A stretch of DNA of 60,811 nt from Paenibacillus chondroitinus NBRC 15376 (GCF_004000765.1 NZ_BILW01000039.1:1-60811), one strand, 5' to 3'; positions 25,566 to 34,492 are shown, counted from the stretch's first letter. Numbers and translations: made by a program. Notes: generated by a model not told the origin, from the letters alone.

Positions 25566-27095
25566 ATGAAACTAAGATCGAAATCGTCCAGTCTCGTTGC
25601 TCTCGCGTTCGTTACTTGTTTCACCGCCTCTGGCTGCAGCGTTCAAGCAGATAATAAGGAAGGTAAGGAAGCTGGCCAACAGGATACAACTTCCGCCATA
25701 CGAATTGTCGTAAACAGTCTGGGTGTGATTTTCCCGGAAGGCATGAATGAAAACAACAATCCTTATTTAGCCTACATCGAGAGAAATACGGGTGTTCATG
25801 TGGGGGTCACATTGCCTCCGCTGAATGGGTATGATGAGAAGTTGAACGTCATGATGACGTCCGGGGATCCCCCGGATTTGCTTAATACAAGCAGTCCCTC
25901 TTGGTTTATTAATTTTGTTAATCAAAAAGCGCTGACACCTCTGAACGACTACATCGATAAGTACGGCGCGAATCTGAAAGCGAAAATCCCTAAAGAAGCG
26001 TGGGATAACGTAACCGTTGACGGCAAAATTTATGCGATTCCCAGCCTCAATGAGGTGAAAGGGACGGAGCTGATTTACGCCAGGAAAGATTGGCTGGACA
26101 AGCTTGGCCTTCGTCCTCCGCGGACCCTGCAGGAGTATACGACTGTGATGAAAGCTTTTGCAGAAAGGGATCCGGACGGCAACGGTCAGAAGGACACGTA
26201 CGGACTTTCGATCTTGGAGCGATTAGGGAGAACTTCACCTTTTCTGGGGGCCTTCGGGGTTCAAATGAACGCTTGGTACGAAAGAGACGGCAAGTTAGTT
26301 TACTCAGGGGTATTGCCTGAAATGAAAGAAGCGCTCGCCTACCTGCACAGTTTGTATGAACAGGATATTCTGGACCCGGAATTTCCTCTGAACAAAATCG
26401 ATGTGCTTGGTGAAAAGATTGCATCTGGCAGAGTCGGACTCTACTCAGCGGCATGGTCCGATACGCGATCACTTATTGCAGCTAACCGTAAAAATGATCC
26501 GAAAGCGGAATGGATTCCACTTGATTTTCCAATTGGACGCAGTGGTAAACACGGGGTATACAGCACGTCCAACGTCCGATCCTACAATGTTGTGCCACTC
26601 AAGAGCCAGAAGGCAGAATCGGTGGTCAAATTTCTTGATTTCATCGCAGGTCCAGGTCAGCAAAATTTGAAGCTGGGGTTTGAAAATGAGGTTTGGACGA
26701 GGGCTGGCGGCAAGTTGTCCATTCGATTCGATGAGCATATCAAGCAAGGTTATAGGGGGATTTATGGAGCGTTGGCGGATACGGTTGAGCCGGACATGAC
26801 CCGGGATCGTTTGAAAGCGCTGGGCGAGCCTTTCCAGCTGTATGAAAATTTGCAACAGATTGAAGGCAATCTCATGGAAAATCGTTTTAACGGACCGCCT
26901 ACGCCCGCAATGGGCAAGCATCAAGTGAAGCTTTCCAAACTGCAGGAAGAAACCTTCACGCGGATGATCGCGGGCATGTCTCCGTTAGAGGAATTCGATG
27001 ACTTTGTGAAAAAATGGAAGGAAGCCGGCGGAGATGAGATTACCGGGGAAGTGAACGAATGGTGGCGGGATAACGGGAAGCAGCCTGGAAAATGA
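25566..27095 (+). CDS. ABC transporter solute-binding lipoprotein, no own permeases
   Basis: A 509-residue LplA-class binding protein with lipobox TASGC (Cys at residue 24). GGGGTGGTTGA precedes the ATG. It lies between the SGNH hydrolase and the histidine kinase, with no permease genes in its operon. It may use the permeases at 16740-18620 or act as the ligand-presenting partner of the kinase sensor. The C-terminal GGDEITGEVNEWWRDNGKQ is like that of the protein at 18711 (GGDDMTKAANEWYAANKK). Confidence 0.85.
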   Translation: MKLRSKSSSLVALAFVTCFTASGCSVQADNKEGKEAGQQDTTSAIRIVVNSLGVIFPEGMNENNNPYLAYIERNTGVHVGVTLPPLNGYDEKLNVMMTSGDPPDLLNTSSPSWFINFVNQKALTPLNDYIDKYGANLKAKIPKEAWDNVTVDGKIYAIPSLNEVKGTELIYARKDWLDKLGLRPPRTLQEYTTVMKAFAERDPDGNGQKDTYGLSILERLGRTSPFLGAFGVQMNAWYERDGKLVYSGVLPEMKEALAYLHSLYEQDILDPEFPLNKIDVLGEKIASGRVGLYSAAWSDTRSLIAANRKNDPKAEWIPLDFPIGRSGKHGVYSTSNVRSYNVVPLKSQKAESVVKFLDFIAGPGQQNLKLGFENEVWTRAGGKLSIRFDEHIKQGYRGIYGALADTVEPDMTRDRLKALGEPFQLYENLQQIEGNLMENRFNGPPTPAMGKHQVKLSKLQEETFTRMIAGMSPLEEFDDFVKKWKEAGGDEITGEVNEWWRDNGKQPGK

Positions 27096-27120
27096 CCCGG
27101 TACCCATGGAGGGAACCAAC

Positions 27121-28950
27121 ATGGCCAGAGACATCGCGCCAAAATTGCGAAAAGTGTTAACCGGGTTCATTCAGGTTAGATTAACGTGGTATTTTTTACT
27201 GATACTGCTGCCGCTTTCCGGATTCAGTCTTTTTGCTATTGCCAAATCACAGATGATCGTGGAAGTGCAGACGGGAGAGAGAACCCAAGGGGCCTTGCAC
27301 ACGATGGCGGATTACATTGACCTCTCGCTTCAAAACATTGAGCAGCTTTCCTCTTTGATTGCTTTTGATATGAACATGAATGCGACCCTGCAGTCTGTCG
27401 GCCAAGAGCCGAGGAAGCAATCGTTTGTTCAATTCGCTCAGGTGATGGACCAAATCACGAGTATGACGAATGTGAATCTCATGGTTGATCAAATTACGAT
27501 TATCCACATGCCGTCGCGTACCGTGATTTCTACGAAATTTGGGGGCAGTAAGCTGCCTGAAGGCGCTGAGAAGCAGGAGTGGTATATGCGATTAATGGAA
27601 GCGGGAGGAGGGACGTATTTCTATACCCCTCAAGATGGAGAGTCGTATTTCGACGCGGACAGCGTTCATTTGATCCGGACTATGGATCCTTATAATCGAA
27701 CGTTGATTAATCCTAATTTGCTCATCATATCTATTAAAAAGAGCGCATTGATTGAGCAGGCCAAACCGCTCCTGCCTTCGAAGAATGCGAACATTTACAT
27801 ATTTGGCAGCAATGGTAATCTGATTACCGGAACGGGTGCAAGCGTCAATGCGCAAGTTTGGGATAAAAAAGATGAGGTCAGATCGATCCGCAAATCTCCT
27901 CAGACCGGGCAAGAAATGGTCACGATTAGCGTCAAGTCGAAGCTGTCCGGTTGGTCCATTATGATGGAACAGCCGCTGTGGGAGATTCGAAGCCATACCG
28001 ATTCGCTAAAAGTGTTTACTTATGGCATTGTAGTCGTCAGTTTAATGCTTGCGATTATTATTTCCTGGATCGTATACCGCGGCATTTCAGCTCCTTTGCG
28101 GAAATTGGCTTATGGGATGAAGCAGCTGCGTACCGGCAATTTTACCATTCAATTGGAAGATAAACGCGTTGACGAGTTGGGCTATGTAATAGAGTCCTTC
28201 AACCGAATGGCGGAGAATCAGAAGACGTTGATCCGCGACCATTATGAAAAGCAATTATTACTGTCCAAAATGGAGCTGAAATTTTTGCAGTCGCAGATTA
28301 ATCCGCATTTCCTATATAATACGCTGGACTCGATCTATTGGACGGCCAAAAATTATGAGGCAGATGAAATCAGCGAGATGGTCTTGAATCTGTCGAAGTT
28401 TTTCCGGTTAAGCTTGAATAAAGGAAACGAGACTTTTTCAGTTGCAGAGACAATCATTCATTTGACATATTATATTAAAGTCCAGCAGTTGCGGTTTTTG
28501 GATCACTTTACCGTCAGGTACGAAATTGCGGAGGAAAGCAAGCCTTATCATGTTTTGAAGCTCCTTTTGCAGCCGTTAGTGGAAAATGCCGTAATACACG
28601 GACTTGAGAAACAGAGTGAAGGCGGAGAACTCGTCATTTCCTCCTATTTGCGGGGACCTAATCTCGTGTTGGAGGTTAGTGATAATGGGGTAGGCGTAAA
28701 TCGGGAAAAACTTGCTTACATCTGTGGTAAACTGGAGGAAGCATCCAAACAAGCAGTCGAAGGCATTTCTACCGATCGAAAAAAAGAGAAAGATCTGTTC
28801 GGCTTGCGCAATGTAGTCGCCCGCATGAAAATGTACTATGGCGATGATGCTTATTTTTGCTTCGAGAGCAGCGCCGGTCGCGGCACCCGAATGACGTTGT
28901 GCCTTCCGCTTGATAAGTGTGTAACGACATTGGAAGATCAAGTGGGCTGA
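27121..28950 (+). CDS. Sensor histidine kinase, YesM type
   Basis: A 609-residue membrane histidine kinase. Two membrane helices (about residues 18-40 and 293-315) flank a dCache-like extracellular sensor. A HAMP domain is followed by the His_kinase domain with the phospho-acceptor His396 in QINPHFLYNTLD. The ATP-binding domain has its N box in QPLVENAVIHGLE and a G box in DNGVGV. An ATG lies 15 bp upstream, but GGAGGG between the two favours 27121. No response-regulator gene is adjacent; the YesN-like regulator at 14922 is the obvious partner. Confidence 0.88.
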   Translation: MARDIAPKLRKVLTGFIQVRLTWYFLLILLPLSGFSLFAIAKSQMIVEVQTGERTQGALHTMADYIDLSLQNIEQLSSLIAFDMNMNATLQSVGQEPRKQSFVQFAQVMDQITSMTNVNLMVDQITIIHMPSRTVISTKFGGSKLPEGAEKQEWYMRLMEAGGGTYFYTPQDGESYFDADSVHLIRTMDPYNRTLINPNLLIISIKKSALIEQAKPLLPSKNANIYIFGSNGNLITGTGASVNAQVWDKKDEVRSIRKSPQTGQEMVTISVKSKLSGWSIMMEQPLWEIRSHTDSLKVFTYGIVVVSLMLAIIISWIVYRGISAPLRKLAYGMKQLRTGNFTIQLEDKRVDELGYVIESFNRMAENQKTLIRDHYEKQLLLSKMELKFLQSQINPHFLYNTLDSIYWTAKNYEADEISEMVLNLSKFFRLSLNKGNETFSVAETIIHLTYYIKVQQLRFLDHFTVRYEIAEESKPYHVLKLLLQPLVENAVIHGLEKQSEGGELVISSYLRGPNLVLEVSDNGVGVNREKLAYICGKLEEASKQAVEGISTDRKKEKDLFGLRNVVARMKMYYGDDAYFCFESSAGRGTRMTLCLPLDKCVTTLEDQVG

Positions 28951-28983
28951 AAAGGTTTTTATATGAAATAGGGAGGGTGAGCT

Positions 28984-29274
28984 ATGCTCTATGTTATTGT
29001 TCTAATTCCCGTGCTCGCACTGATGATTTATGGCGTGGTTAAAATGACGCGAAAAGCAAAGGGCAAGGTCGAGATTTCGAAAGTCATTCAAATGTCGTCG
29101 TATCAATCCAAGAAGAAGACTTCTACGAATACGAATACGAATACGCAGGCATGTTCCTTTTGCAAGAAGAAACAGAAAAAGCTGGCTTTCTACTCGGATG
29201 AGGAGGGGCGGGTCGTTGGGGTTTGCTCCGATTGCAGGCCGCAAGCAGAACGCCGGGCGTTGATGCGGCTGTGA
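28984..29274 (+). CDS. Small membrane-anchored protein with two CxxC motifs
   Basis: A 96-residue protein of unknown function. An N-terminal membrane helix (residues 2-20) is followed by a basic Lys/Thr/Asn linker and a C-terminal region with CSFC and CSDC, a probable zinc-ribbon-like site. The linker contains a run of Thr-Asn pairs encoded by a 6-bp tandem repeat. GGGAGGTGAG precedes the ATG. A strong terminator follows. It may be co-transcribed with the kinase gene, which ends 33 bp upstream. Confidence 0.65.
   Translation: MLYVIVLIPVLALMIYGVVKMTRKAKGKVEISKVIQMSSYQSKKKTSTNTNTNTQACSFCKKKQKKLAFYSDEEGRVVGVCSDCRPQAERRALMRL
29125..29145 (+). repeat. 6-bp coding tandem repeat (ACGAAT)
   Basis: Three copies of ACGAAT plus a further ACG encode alternating Thr-Asn in the linker of the CxxC protein. 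Gain or loss of a unit would keep the frame. Confidence 0.8.
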
Positions 29275-29290
29275 TTGGGGAAGTTACATA

Positions 29291-29325
29291 GAGCCCTAGC
29301 GGGTATGCCGCTAAGGCTCTTTTAT
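29291..29325 (+). terminator. Rho-independent terminator
   Basis: GAGCCcTAGCGG pairs with CCGCTAaGGCTC across a 5-base loop and is followed by TTTTATTT. Confidence 0.9.
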
Positions 29326-29331
29326 TTGGCA

Positions 29332-29370
29332 TATCAGATATTCTGATAGAACTTATAAATTCATTATAAT
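29332..29370 (+). promoter_or_regulatory. Candidate cysJI promoter with overlapping palindromic operator
   Basis: The perfect inverted repeat TATCAGA-tat-TCTGATA (29332-29348) overlaps CTGATA (29343-29348), a 4-of-6 match to a -35. After 16 bp comes a perfect -10 TATAAT (29365-29370). A repressor bound to the palindrome would block the -35. The sulphite-reductase genes follow about 100 bp downstream. Confidence 0.5.
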
Positions 29371-29473
29371 TGACCTGCAACTAAACCTGTGATAGGTTCA
29401 AGAGAGTGAAATTTTATGTGACAAATTAATTGGGGAATTTCTTATTACTGCAGCATATGAGAGGTGGATTTTG

Positions 29474-31309
29474 TTGGAACTTCAAGTAACAAACAGTCCT
29501 TTTAATCAGGAACAAGTAGAACTGCTTAATCGTCTACTGCCTACTTTAACAGATTCACAAAGAGTCTGGTTAAGCGGTTATTTCGCAGCAATGAATGGTG
29601 TGGCGGGATCAGTTAGCACTGGCGCAGTTCCTGCAGTACCAGCAGCAAATGCGGCACCAAGCGTAGCGGCAATTTCCAAAGAAGTAACGGTTCTCTTCGG
29701 ATCACAGTCCGGGAAAGCGCAAGGTTTGTCCAAAAAGTTTGCCAAAAAGCTCGAAGAGCAAGGATTTCAGGTAACGCTTTCTTCAATGTCCGATTTCAAG
29801 CCAAATGCTTTGAAAAAGGTGCAAACTTTGTTGGTTGTTGTCAGCACACATGGCGAAGGGGTTCCACCGGATAATGCGATTTCCTTCCACGACTTCCTTC
29901 ATAGTAAAAGAGCTCCTCAATTAGACGGACTACAGTATTCCGTGCTTTCGCTCGGCGATACATCCTATGAGTTCTTCTGTCAGACGGGGAAAGATTTCGA
30001 CAAGCGTTTGGGTGAACTTGGCGGGAAGCAGCTTGCTCCGCGCGTAGATTGCGATGTTGATTTCGACGAACCGGCAGCAGAATGGATGAGCAGCGTATTA
30101 AGCTCGCTGAGCGCATCTTCAGGCGCATCATCCGCGGCAGCAGCAGGTGCAGCAGTTAGCTCTGCGAGCGCAGCTGAATCTGAGTTTTCCAGAACAAATC
30201 CATTCCAGGCTGAAGTGCTTGAGAACTTGAACCTGAATGGACGCGGATCGGACCGCGAAACGCGACATGTAGAGATTTCCCTGGAGGGATCAAACCTTCA
30301 ATATGAGCCAGGCGATTGCCTAGGCATTTATCCGGAAAATCATCCTCAGCTTGTCGAAGAATTAATTCAAGCCATGGGCTGGAATGCGGAAGAGCTTGTT
30401 ACGATTAATAAAAACGGCGACAAACGCTCCGTGCGTGAAGCATTAACACATAACTTTGAAATTACAGTTTTGACAAAACCTTTGGTCGAACAAGTTGCAA
30501 AATTAACTGTAAATACAGACCTGAACGGACTTGTAGCTGCAGGAAATGAGCAAGAGCTAAAATCCTATATCCATGGCAAAGATCTGCTTGATCTGGTTCA
30601 GGACTATTCGCTAAAAGGGATTGCAGCAGCTGATTTCATCGCGGTTCTGCGTAAAATGCCTGCTCGCTTATATTCCATCGCCAGCAGCTCAAAAGCATTC
30701 CCGGATGAAGTTCATGTAACGGTTCGTACGGTACGCTATGAAGCGCGCGGCCGCGAACGTTACGGCGTGTGTTCCGTGCAATTGGCGGAAAGAGTGAAAG
30801 CAGGCGATTCGCTGCCGGTTTACATTCAAAACAATCCGAATTTCAAAATGCCGGAAAGCTCAGATACGCCAATCATTATGATCGGACCTGGAACCGGAGT
30901 TGCTCCTTTCCGTGCATTCCTTGGCGAGCGTGAAGAAACGGGTGCGGAAGGCAAAACATGGTTGTTCTATGGCGATCAGCATTTCTCAACAGACTTCTTG
31001 TATCAAATCGAATGGCAGCGTTGGTTGAAAGACGGCGTTCTAACGCGCATGGATGTCGCATTCTCGCGGGATACGGATCAAAAAGTGTATGTTCAGCATC
31101 GCATGCTTGAAAAAAGCAAAGAATTGTATCAATGGCTGCAAGAAGGGGCTAGCGTGTATGTCTGCGGGGACGAAAAGCGCATGGCTCATGATGTTCATGA
31201 AACATTGGCAAAAATTATTGAACAAGAGGGCGGTTTCAGCTCGGAAGAAGCGGCTGAATATTTGTCCCGGATGCAACAGCAGAAACGCTATCAGCGGGAC
31301 GTCTACTAA
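29474..31309 (+). CDS. cysJ: Assimilatory sulphite reductase (NADPH), flavoprotein subunit
   Basis: A roughly 611-residue CysJ homologue. An N-terminal helical segment is followed by a flavodoxin-like FMN domain (about residues 68-205, LFGSQSGKAQG as the phosphate loop). After an Ala/Ser-rich linker comes the ferredoxin-NADP-reductase part with RLYSIASSS (FAD) and IMIGPGTGVAPFRAFL (NADPH). It passes electrons from NADPH to CysI for reduction of sulphite to sulphide in cysteine synthesis. Two adjacent TTG codons (29471 and 29474) could start it behind GAGGTGG; the second is better spaced. CysI follows 35 bp later. Confidence 0.93.
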   Translation: MELQVTNSPFNQEQVELLNRLLPTLTDSQRVWLSGYFAAMNGVAGSVSTGAVPAVPAANAAPSVAAISKEVTVLFGSQSGKAQGLSKKFAKKLEEQGFQVTLSSMSDFKPNALKKVQTLLVVVSTHGEGVPPDNAISFHDFLHSKRAPQLDGLQYSVLSLGDTSYEFFCQTGKDFDKRLGELGGKQLAPRVDCDVDFDEPAAEWMSSVLSSLSASSGASSAAAAGAAVSSASAAESEFSRTNPFQAEVLENLNLNGRGSDRETRHVEISLEGSNLQYEPGDCLGIYPENHPQLVEELIQAMGWNAEELVTINKNGDKRSVREALTHNFEITVLTKPLVEQVAKLTVNTDLNGLVAAGNEQELKSYIHGKDLLDLVQDYSLKGIAAADFIAVLRKMPARLYSIASSSKAFPDEVHVTVRTVRYEARGRERYGVCSVQLAERVKAGDSLPVYIQNNPNFKMPESSDTPIIMIGPGTGVAPFRAFLGEREETGAEGKTWLFYGDQHFSTDFLYQIEWQRWLKDGVLTRMDVAFSRDTDQKVYVQHRMLEKSKELYQWLQEGASVYVCGDEKRMAHDVHETLAKIIEQEGGFSSEEAAEYLSRMQQQKRYQRDVY

Positions 31310-31344
31310 GACGAAGCCGTTGATTGCCAGAGGAGAGAGCCGAT

Positions 31345-33063
31345 ATGTCAGAAAACAATTTATTGTCGAAGAACAGCGCACCGCATAGCGACGTTGAGCA
31401 CATTAAACTTAGAACGAATTATTTGCGTGGGAGTCTTGCTGATACACTTCTAGATACGATCACAGGATCGATTCCTGAAGATGATAACCGCCTGATGAAG
31501 TTTCACGGCAGCTATATGCAGGATGACAGAGATCTGCGTAATGAGCGCCAAAAGCAAAAGCTGGAGCCGGCCTATCAGTTCATGCTGCGCGTACGTGCAG
31601 CCGGCGGTATCGTGACAGCGGACCAATGGCTTATGATGGACCGTGTAGCACAGAAATACGCGAATGGAACCATTCGCCTAACGACTCGCCAATCTTTCCA
31701 GCTTCATGGCGTTCTGAAATGGAACATGAAGAAAACGATTCAAGAAGTCAATGCCTCTCTGCTTAGCACGCTGGCAGCCTGCGGTGACGTTAACCGTAAC
31801 GTGATGTGCAATCCTAATCCTTACCTTTCGGATGTGCATGGTGAAGTTTACGAATGGGCTTGCCGCATTAGTAACCACCTGGATCCACAAACTCGCGCCT
31901 ACCACGAAATTTGGTTGGACGGAGAGAAAGTCATCGACAGCCAAGACACGGAGCAAGAACCGATTTACGGAAAAGTGTACTTGCCGCGTAAGTTCAAAAT
32001 CGGTATTGCCGTTCCACCATCTAACGATGTAGACGTATTCTCACAAGATCTTGGTTTCATTGCCATTGTGGAAGACGGGAAGCTGAAGGGCTTTAACGTA
32101 TCCGTTGGCGGTGGTATGGGGATGACGCATGGCGATACACTGACGTACCCGCAGGTCGCTCAAGTGATTGGATTTGTTACACCGGATAAAGTTGTGGATT
32201 TGGCAGAAAAAACCGTCACGATTCAACGTGATTATGGTGATCGTTCCGTGCGTAAACATGCACGTTTTAAATATACAATTGATGACCGCGGCATCGAATG
32301 GTTCGTGGAAGAACTGACTGCTCGTCTGGGCTGGAAACTGGAAGCTCCGCGTCCGTACCAGTTTGACGATAACGGAGATCGTTATGGCTGGGTAAAAGGA
32401 AGCAATGGCAAATGGCATTTCACCCTGTTTATCCAAAATGGACGCGTCAAAGATGAAGGCAGCTATCAGCTGTTAACTGGACTTCGTGAAATTGCCAAAG
32501 TACATTCCGGCGATTTCCGACTTACGGCTAACCAGAACCTGATTATCGGAAATGTTAGCGCTCAGAAAAAGAAAAAAATCGAAGAATTAATCAAGGAATA
32601 CGGCTTGACAGATGGTCTTCATTACTCCGCTCTGCGCAGAAGCTCCATGGCTTGTGTGGCACTTCCGACATGCGGCATGGCGATGGCGGAAGCCGAGCGT
32701 TATTTACCGGAGTTGATGGATAAAATCGATCCGCTGCTGGAAGAAGCTGGTCTTAGCGAGAAAGAAATCACGATTCGAATGACAGGCTGCCCGAACGGCT
32801 GCGCACGTCCAATGCTGGCTGAGCTTGCGTTCATCGGGAAAGCACCTGGCAAATACAACATGTATTTGGGTGGCGGCCACGCGGGTAACCGACTCAATAA
32901 GCTATACAAAGAAAATATCGGCGAGCAAGAGATTCTACAATCGTTGGGTCCGATTTTCAATCAATATGCCAAAGAGCGTTGGGATGGCGAGCACTTCGGT
33001 GACTTCGTTATTCGCGCGGGTTATGTGAAAGAAGTTCGTTCCGGCCAAGATTTTCACGCATAA
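31345..33063 (+). CDS. cysI: Assimilatory sulphite reductase, hemoprotein subunit
   Basis: A 572-residue CysI homologue, the usual full length. The four Cys ligands of the [4Fe-4S]-sirohaem centre are visible in ACVALPTCGMAMAE and TGCPNGCARPM. TTRQSFQLHGV matches the substrate and sirohaem-binding segment. It catalyses the six-electron reduction of sulphite to sulphide. AGAGGAGAG fixes the start at ATG 31345 rather than the in-frame codon at 31324. It forms an operon with cysJ and ends in a terminator. Other sulphate-assimilation genes (cysH, cysC, sat) are not in the window. Confidence 0.94.
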   Translation: MSENNLLSKNSAPHSDVEHIKLRTNYLRGSLADTLLDTITGSIPEDDNRLMKFHGSYMQDDRDLRNERQKQKLEPAYQFMLRVRAAGGIVTADQWLMMDRVAQKYANGTIRLTTRQSFQLHGVLKWNMKKTIQEVNASLLSTLAACGDVNRNVMCNPNPYLSDVHGEVYEWACRISNHLDPQTRAYHEIWLDGEKVIDSQDTEQEPIYGKVYLPRKFKIGIAVPPSNDVDVFSQDLGFIAIVEDGKLKGFNVSVGGGMGMTHGDTLTYPQVAQVIGFVTPDKVVDLAEKTVTIQRDYGDRSVRKHARFKYTIDDRGIEWFVEELTARLGWKLEAPRPYQFDDNGDRYGWVKGSNGKWHFTLFIQNGRVKDEGSYQLLTGLREIAKVHSGDFRLTANQNLIIGNVSAQKKKKIEELIKEYGLTDGLHYSALRRSSMACVALPTCGMAMAEAERYLPELMDKIDPLLEEAGLSEKEITIRMTGCPNGCARPMLAELAFIGKAPGKYNMYLGGGHAGNRLNKLYKENIGEQEILQSLGPIFNQYAKERWDGEHFGDFVIRAGYVKEVRSGQDFHA

Positions 33064-33076
33064 TATTTCATCTTAT

Positions 33077-33125
33077 GGGGCTGTCCTGAAGATCTGTTAT
33101 AGATCTGAATGGATGGTCCCTTTTT
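33077..33125 (+). terminator. Rho-independent terminator after cysJI
   Basis: GGGGCTGTCC and its imperfect complement GGATGGTCCC enclose the inner repeat AGATCTgttatAGATCT; TTTTT follows. Confidence 0.65.
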
Positions 33126-33186
33126 GAATGTTCCTACAATTATTGTGGTAAAATATGGCGAGGCTTGACGTACAAGGAGCAAAACG

Positions 33187-33870
33187 ATGAATGACACCAG
33201 CATCTCAGCGATTACGAAAACACCAAACAGAAAAAAGCTATACCATTTTACACGCGCCAAAAATTTACCGGCTATTGCGCACTTTGATACGCTGTTTTCA
33301 AGTTATCAAATCGATCCTTCTCAAGATGGCCCGCGTCGGTTAGCGCCGAGGCATTTGAGCTATCAAGATCAGCAGGTTACGATCAATTCTCATTTGAGAA
33401 TCGCAGATAGCATGATCGACGCCTCTACGACACAAGAGGAATTTCGAGCGTTTTTGGATCGGCATGTTTTTTTATGGCCTACCCTGAAAGATTGTCAAAA
33501 AATGATGGCAACGTATGCCAGAAGAGAGCCGGAGGAAGCCTTTGCCGTACTCGAATTTGATGCGTCATCTCTGTTGATGAAACACGGCGTTGAAATTACG
33601 CTTTCGAAATATGACTCTGGCAGTTCGCCGCGCTTCCCCAATCATTGTTCTTATAAGAAAAGCCTGGCTATGTTCCTGCCATTGGACCAGTTTGGCCTTG
33701 TTAAAAATGACTTGGTGCCAAGTACTCCCTCGCAGATCAAAGAGATATTAATAGATGGCCAGATGAAAGGTGTGACTGAGCTTCTCTCAGCGGTTTATGT
33801 CAGCAATGGGGGAGAAATTCCTGCTGGTTGGAGCGATTTGGCGCGTTCCTGGACGATGTTAACTGACTAA
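33187..33870 (+). CDS. DUF4433/DUF7002-like protein of possible ART fold
   Basis: A 227-residue soluble protein. Its opening LYHFTRAKNLPAI is the pattern shared by DarT-type (DUF4433) and DUF7002-like proteins, whose fold is that of ADP-ribosyltransferases. INSHLRIADSMID and CQKMMATYARRE could carry further active-site residues, but a complete catalytic triad cannot be assigned by eye. No macrodomain antitoxin (DarG) is encoded beside it, so a DarTG toxin-antitoxin pair is not supported. AAGGAGCAAAACG precedes the ATG. The true role is unknown. Confidence 0.55.
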   Translation: MNDTSISAITKTPNRKKLYHFTRAKNLPAIAHFDTLFSSYQIDPSQDGPRRLAPRHLSYQDQQVTINSHLRIADSMIDASTTQEEFRAFLDRHVFLWPTLKDCQKMMATYARREPEEAFAVLEFDASSLLMKHGVEITLSKYDSGSSPRFPNHCSYKKSLAMFLPLDQFGLVKNDLVPSTPSQIKEILIDGQMKGVTELLSAVYVSNGGEIPAGWSDLARSWTMLTD

Positions 33871-33968
33871 TTTCGGGGAAACAAGCATCTACCTGACACT
33901 ATCCCACATACACTGTTACATCAAGGAATTCATGACATGAAACAGCGGTCTGACGAGGAGGGGTACAG

Positions 33969-34475
33969 GTGAGATATACCGTGCAATATATATCCCTAAG
34001 TAAAATTAAACCGCCGGAAAGTACCACAACCAAAACCTCACAGCGGAAAAAAGAATTAAAAAAAGTAGCGCAAGATCTGATGCATTTATTGGTTGTGCAA
34101 AAAAGCAAGAAAGACAAAGGATACGTCGTTGTAGACGGACATCAACATTTGAATTTCCTCAAAAAACATACGCATAAACAATCAGCGGTGTGCCTTGTTG
34201 ATGAAAGTAAACTATCTGCTAGTGTTGGGAAATTTATTGATCGTTTTCGCAAGCATCCTTTGCCTTACGATCTTCCAGCCATCAAATCGGATCGGGTAAC
34301 CGTCAGCAGCTGGTCGATCATCCGTACATTTCTGAAACGTGAACCGCGGTTTCGTAAACTTTCGCGCAGGCAGCAGCTGAAGGTGCTTCGGCTAGGTATG
34401 CAGTATAAGAAAACGACGGTTCGCAGTATGCAGGATAAGGTCGATGAATTGTTTAAAAAAATGGTCACACATTAA
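33969..34475 (+). CDS. ParB/Srx-fold domain protein
   Basis: A 168-residue basic protein. The N-terminal half (YISLSKIKPPES, then VVQKSKKDKGYVVVDGHQHLNFLKK) follows the strand-helix order of the ParB N-terminal/sulfiredoxin fold, with DGHQHL in place of the usual EGHRR. The C-terminal half is helical and very basic (FRKLSRRQQLKVLRLGMQYKKT), possibly for nucleic-acid binding. The start is GTG behind GAGGAGGGG. No ParA or parS-like site is visible, so a role in chromosome partition is not supported. The relationship to its neighbours is unclear. Confidence 0.5.
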   Translation: MRYTVQYISLSKIKPPESTTTKTSQRKKELKKVAQDLMHLLVVQKSKKDKGYVVVDGHQHLNFLKKHTHKQSAVCLVDESKLSASVGKFIDRFRKHPLPYDLPAIKSDRVTVSSWSIIRTFLKREPRFRKLSRRQQLKVLRLGMQYKKTTVRSMQDKVDELFKKMVTH

Positions 34476-34492
34476 CATATCATGGTTTTCCA

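Noticed and set aside
9847..28950. Missing ATP-binding subunit as evidence of broken importers
   Set aside because: Importers of this class normally share an MsmX-like ATPase encoded elsewhere, so absence here is expected.
33187..34475. Toxin-antitoxin or defence pair formed by the ART-like and ParB-like genes
   Set aside because: About 100 bp and separate ribosome sites lie between them. No macrodomain or other antitoxin signature is visible, and no mobile-element genes are near.
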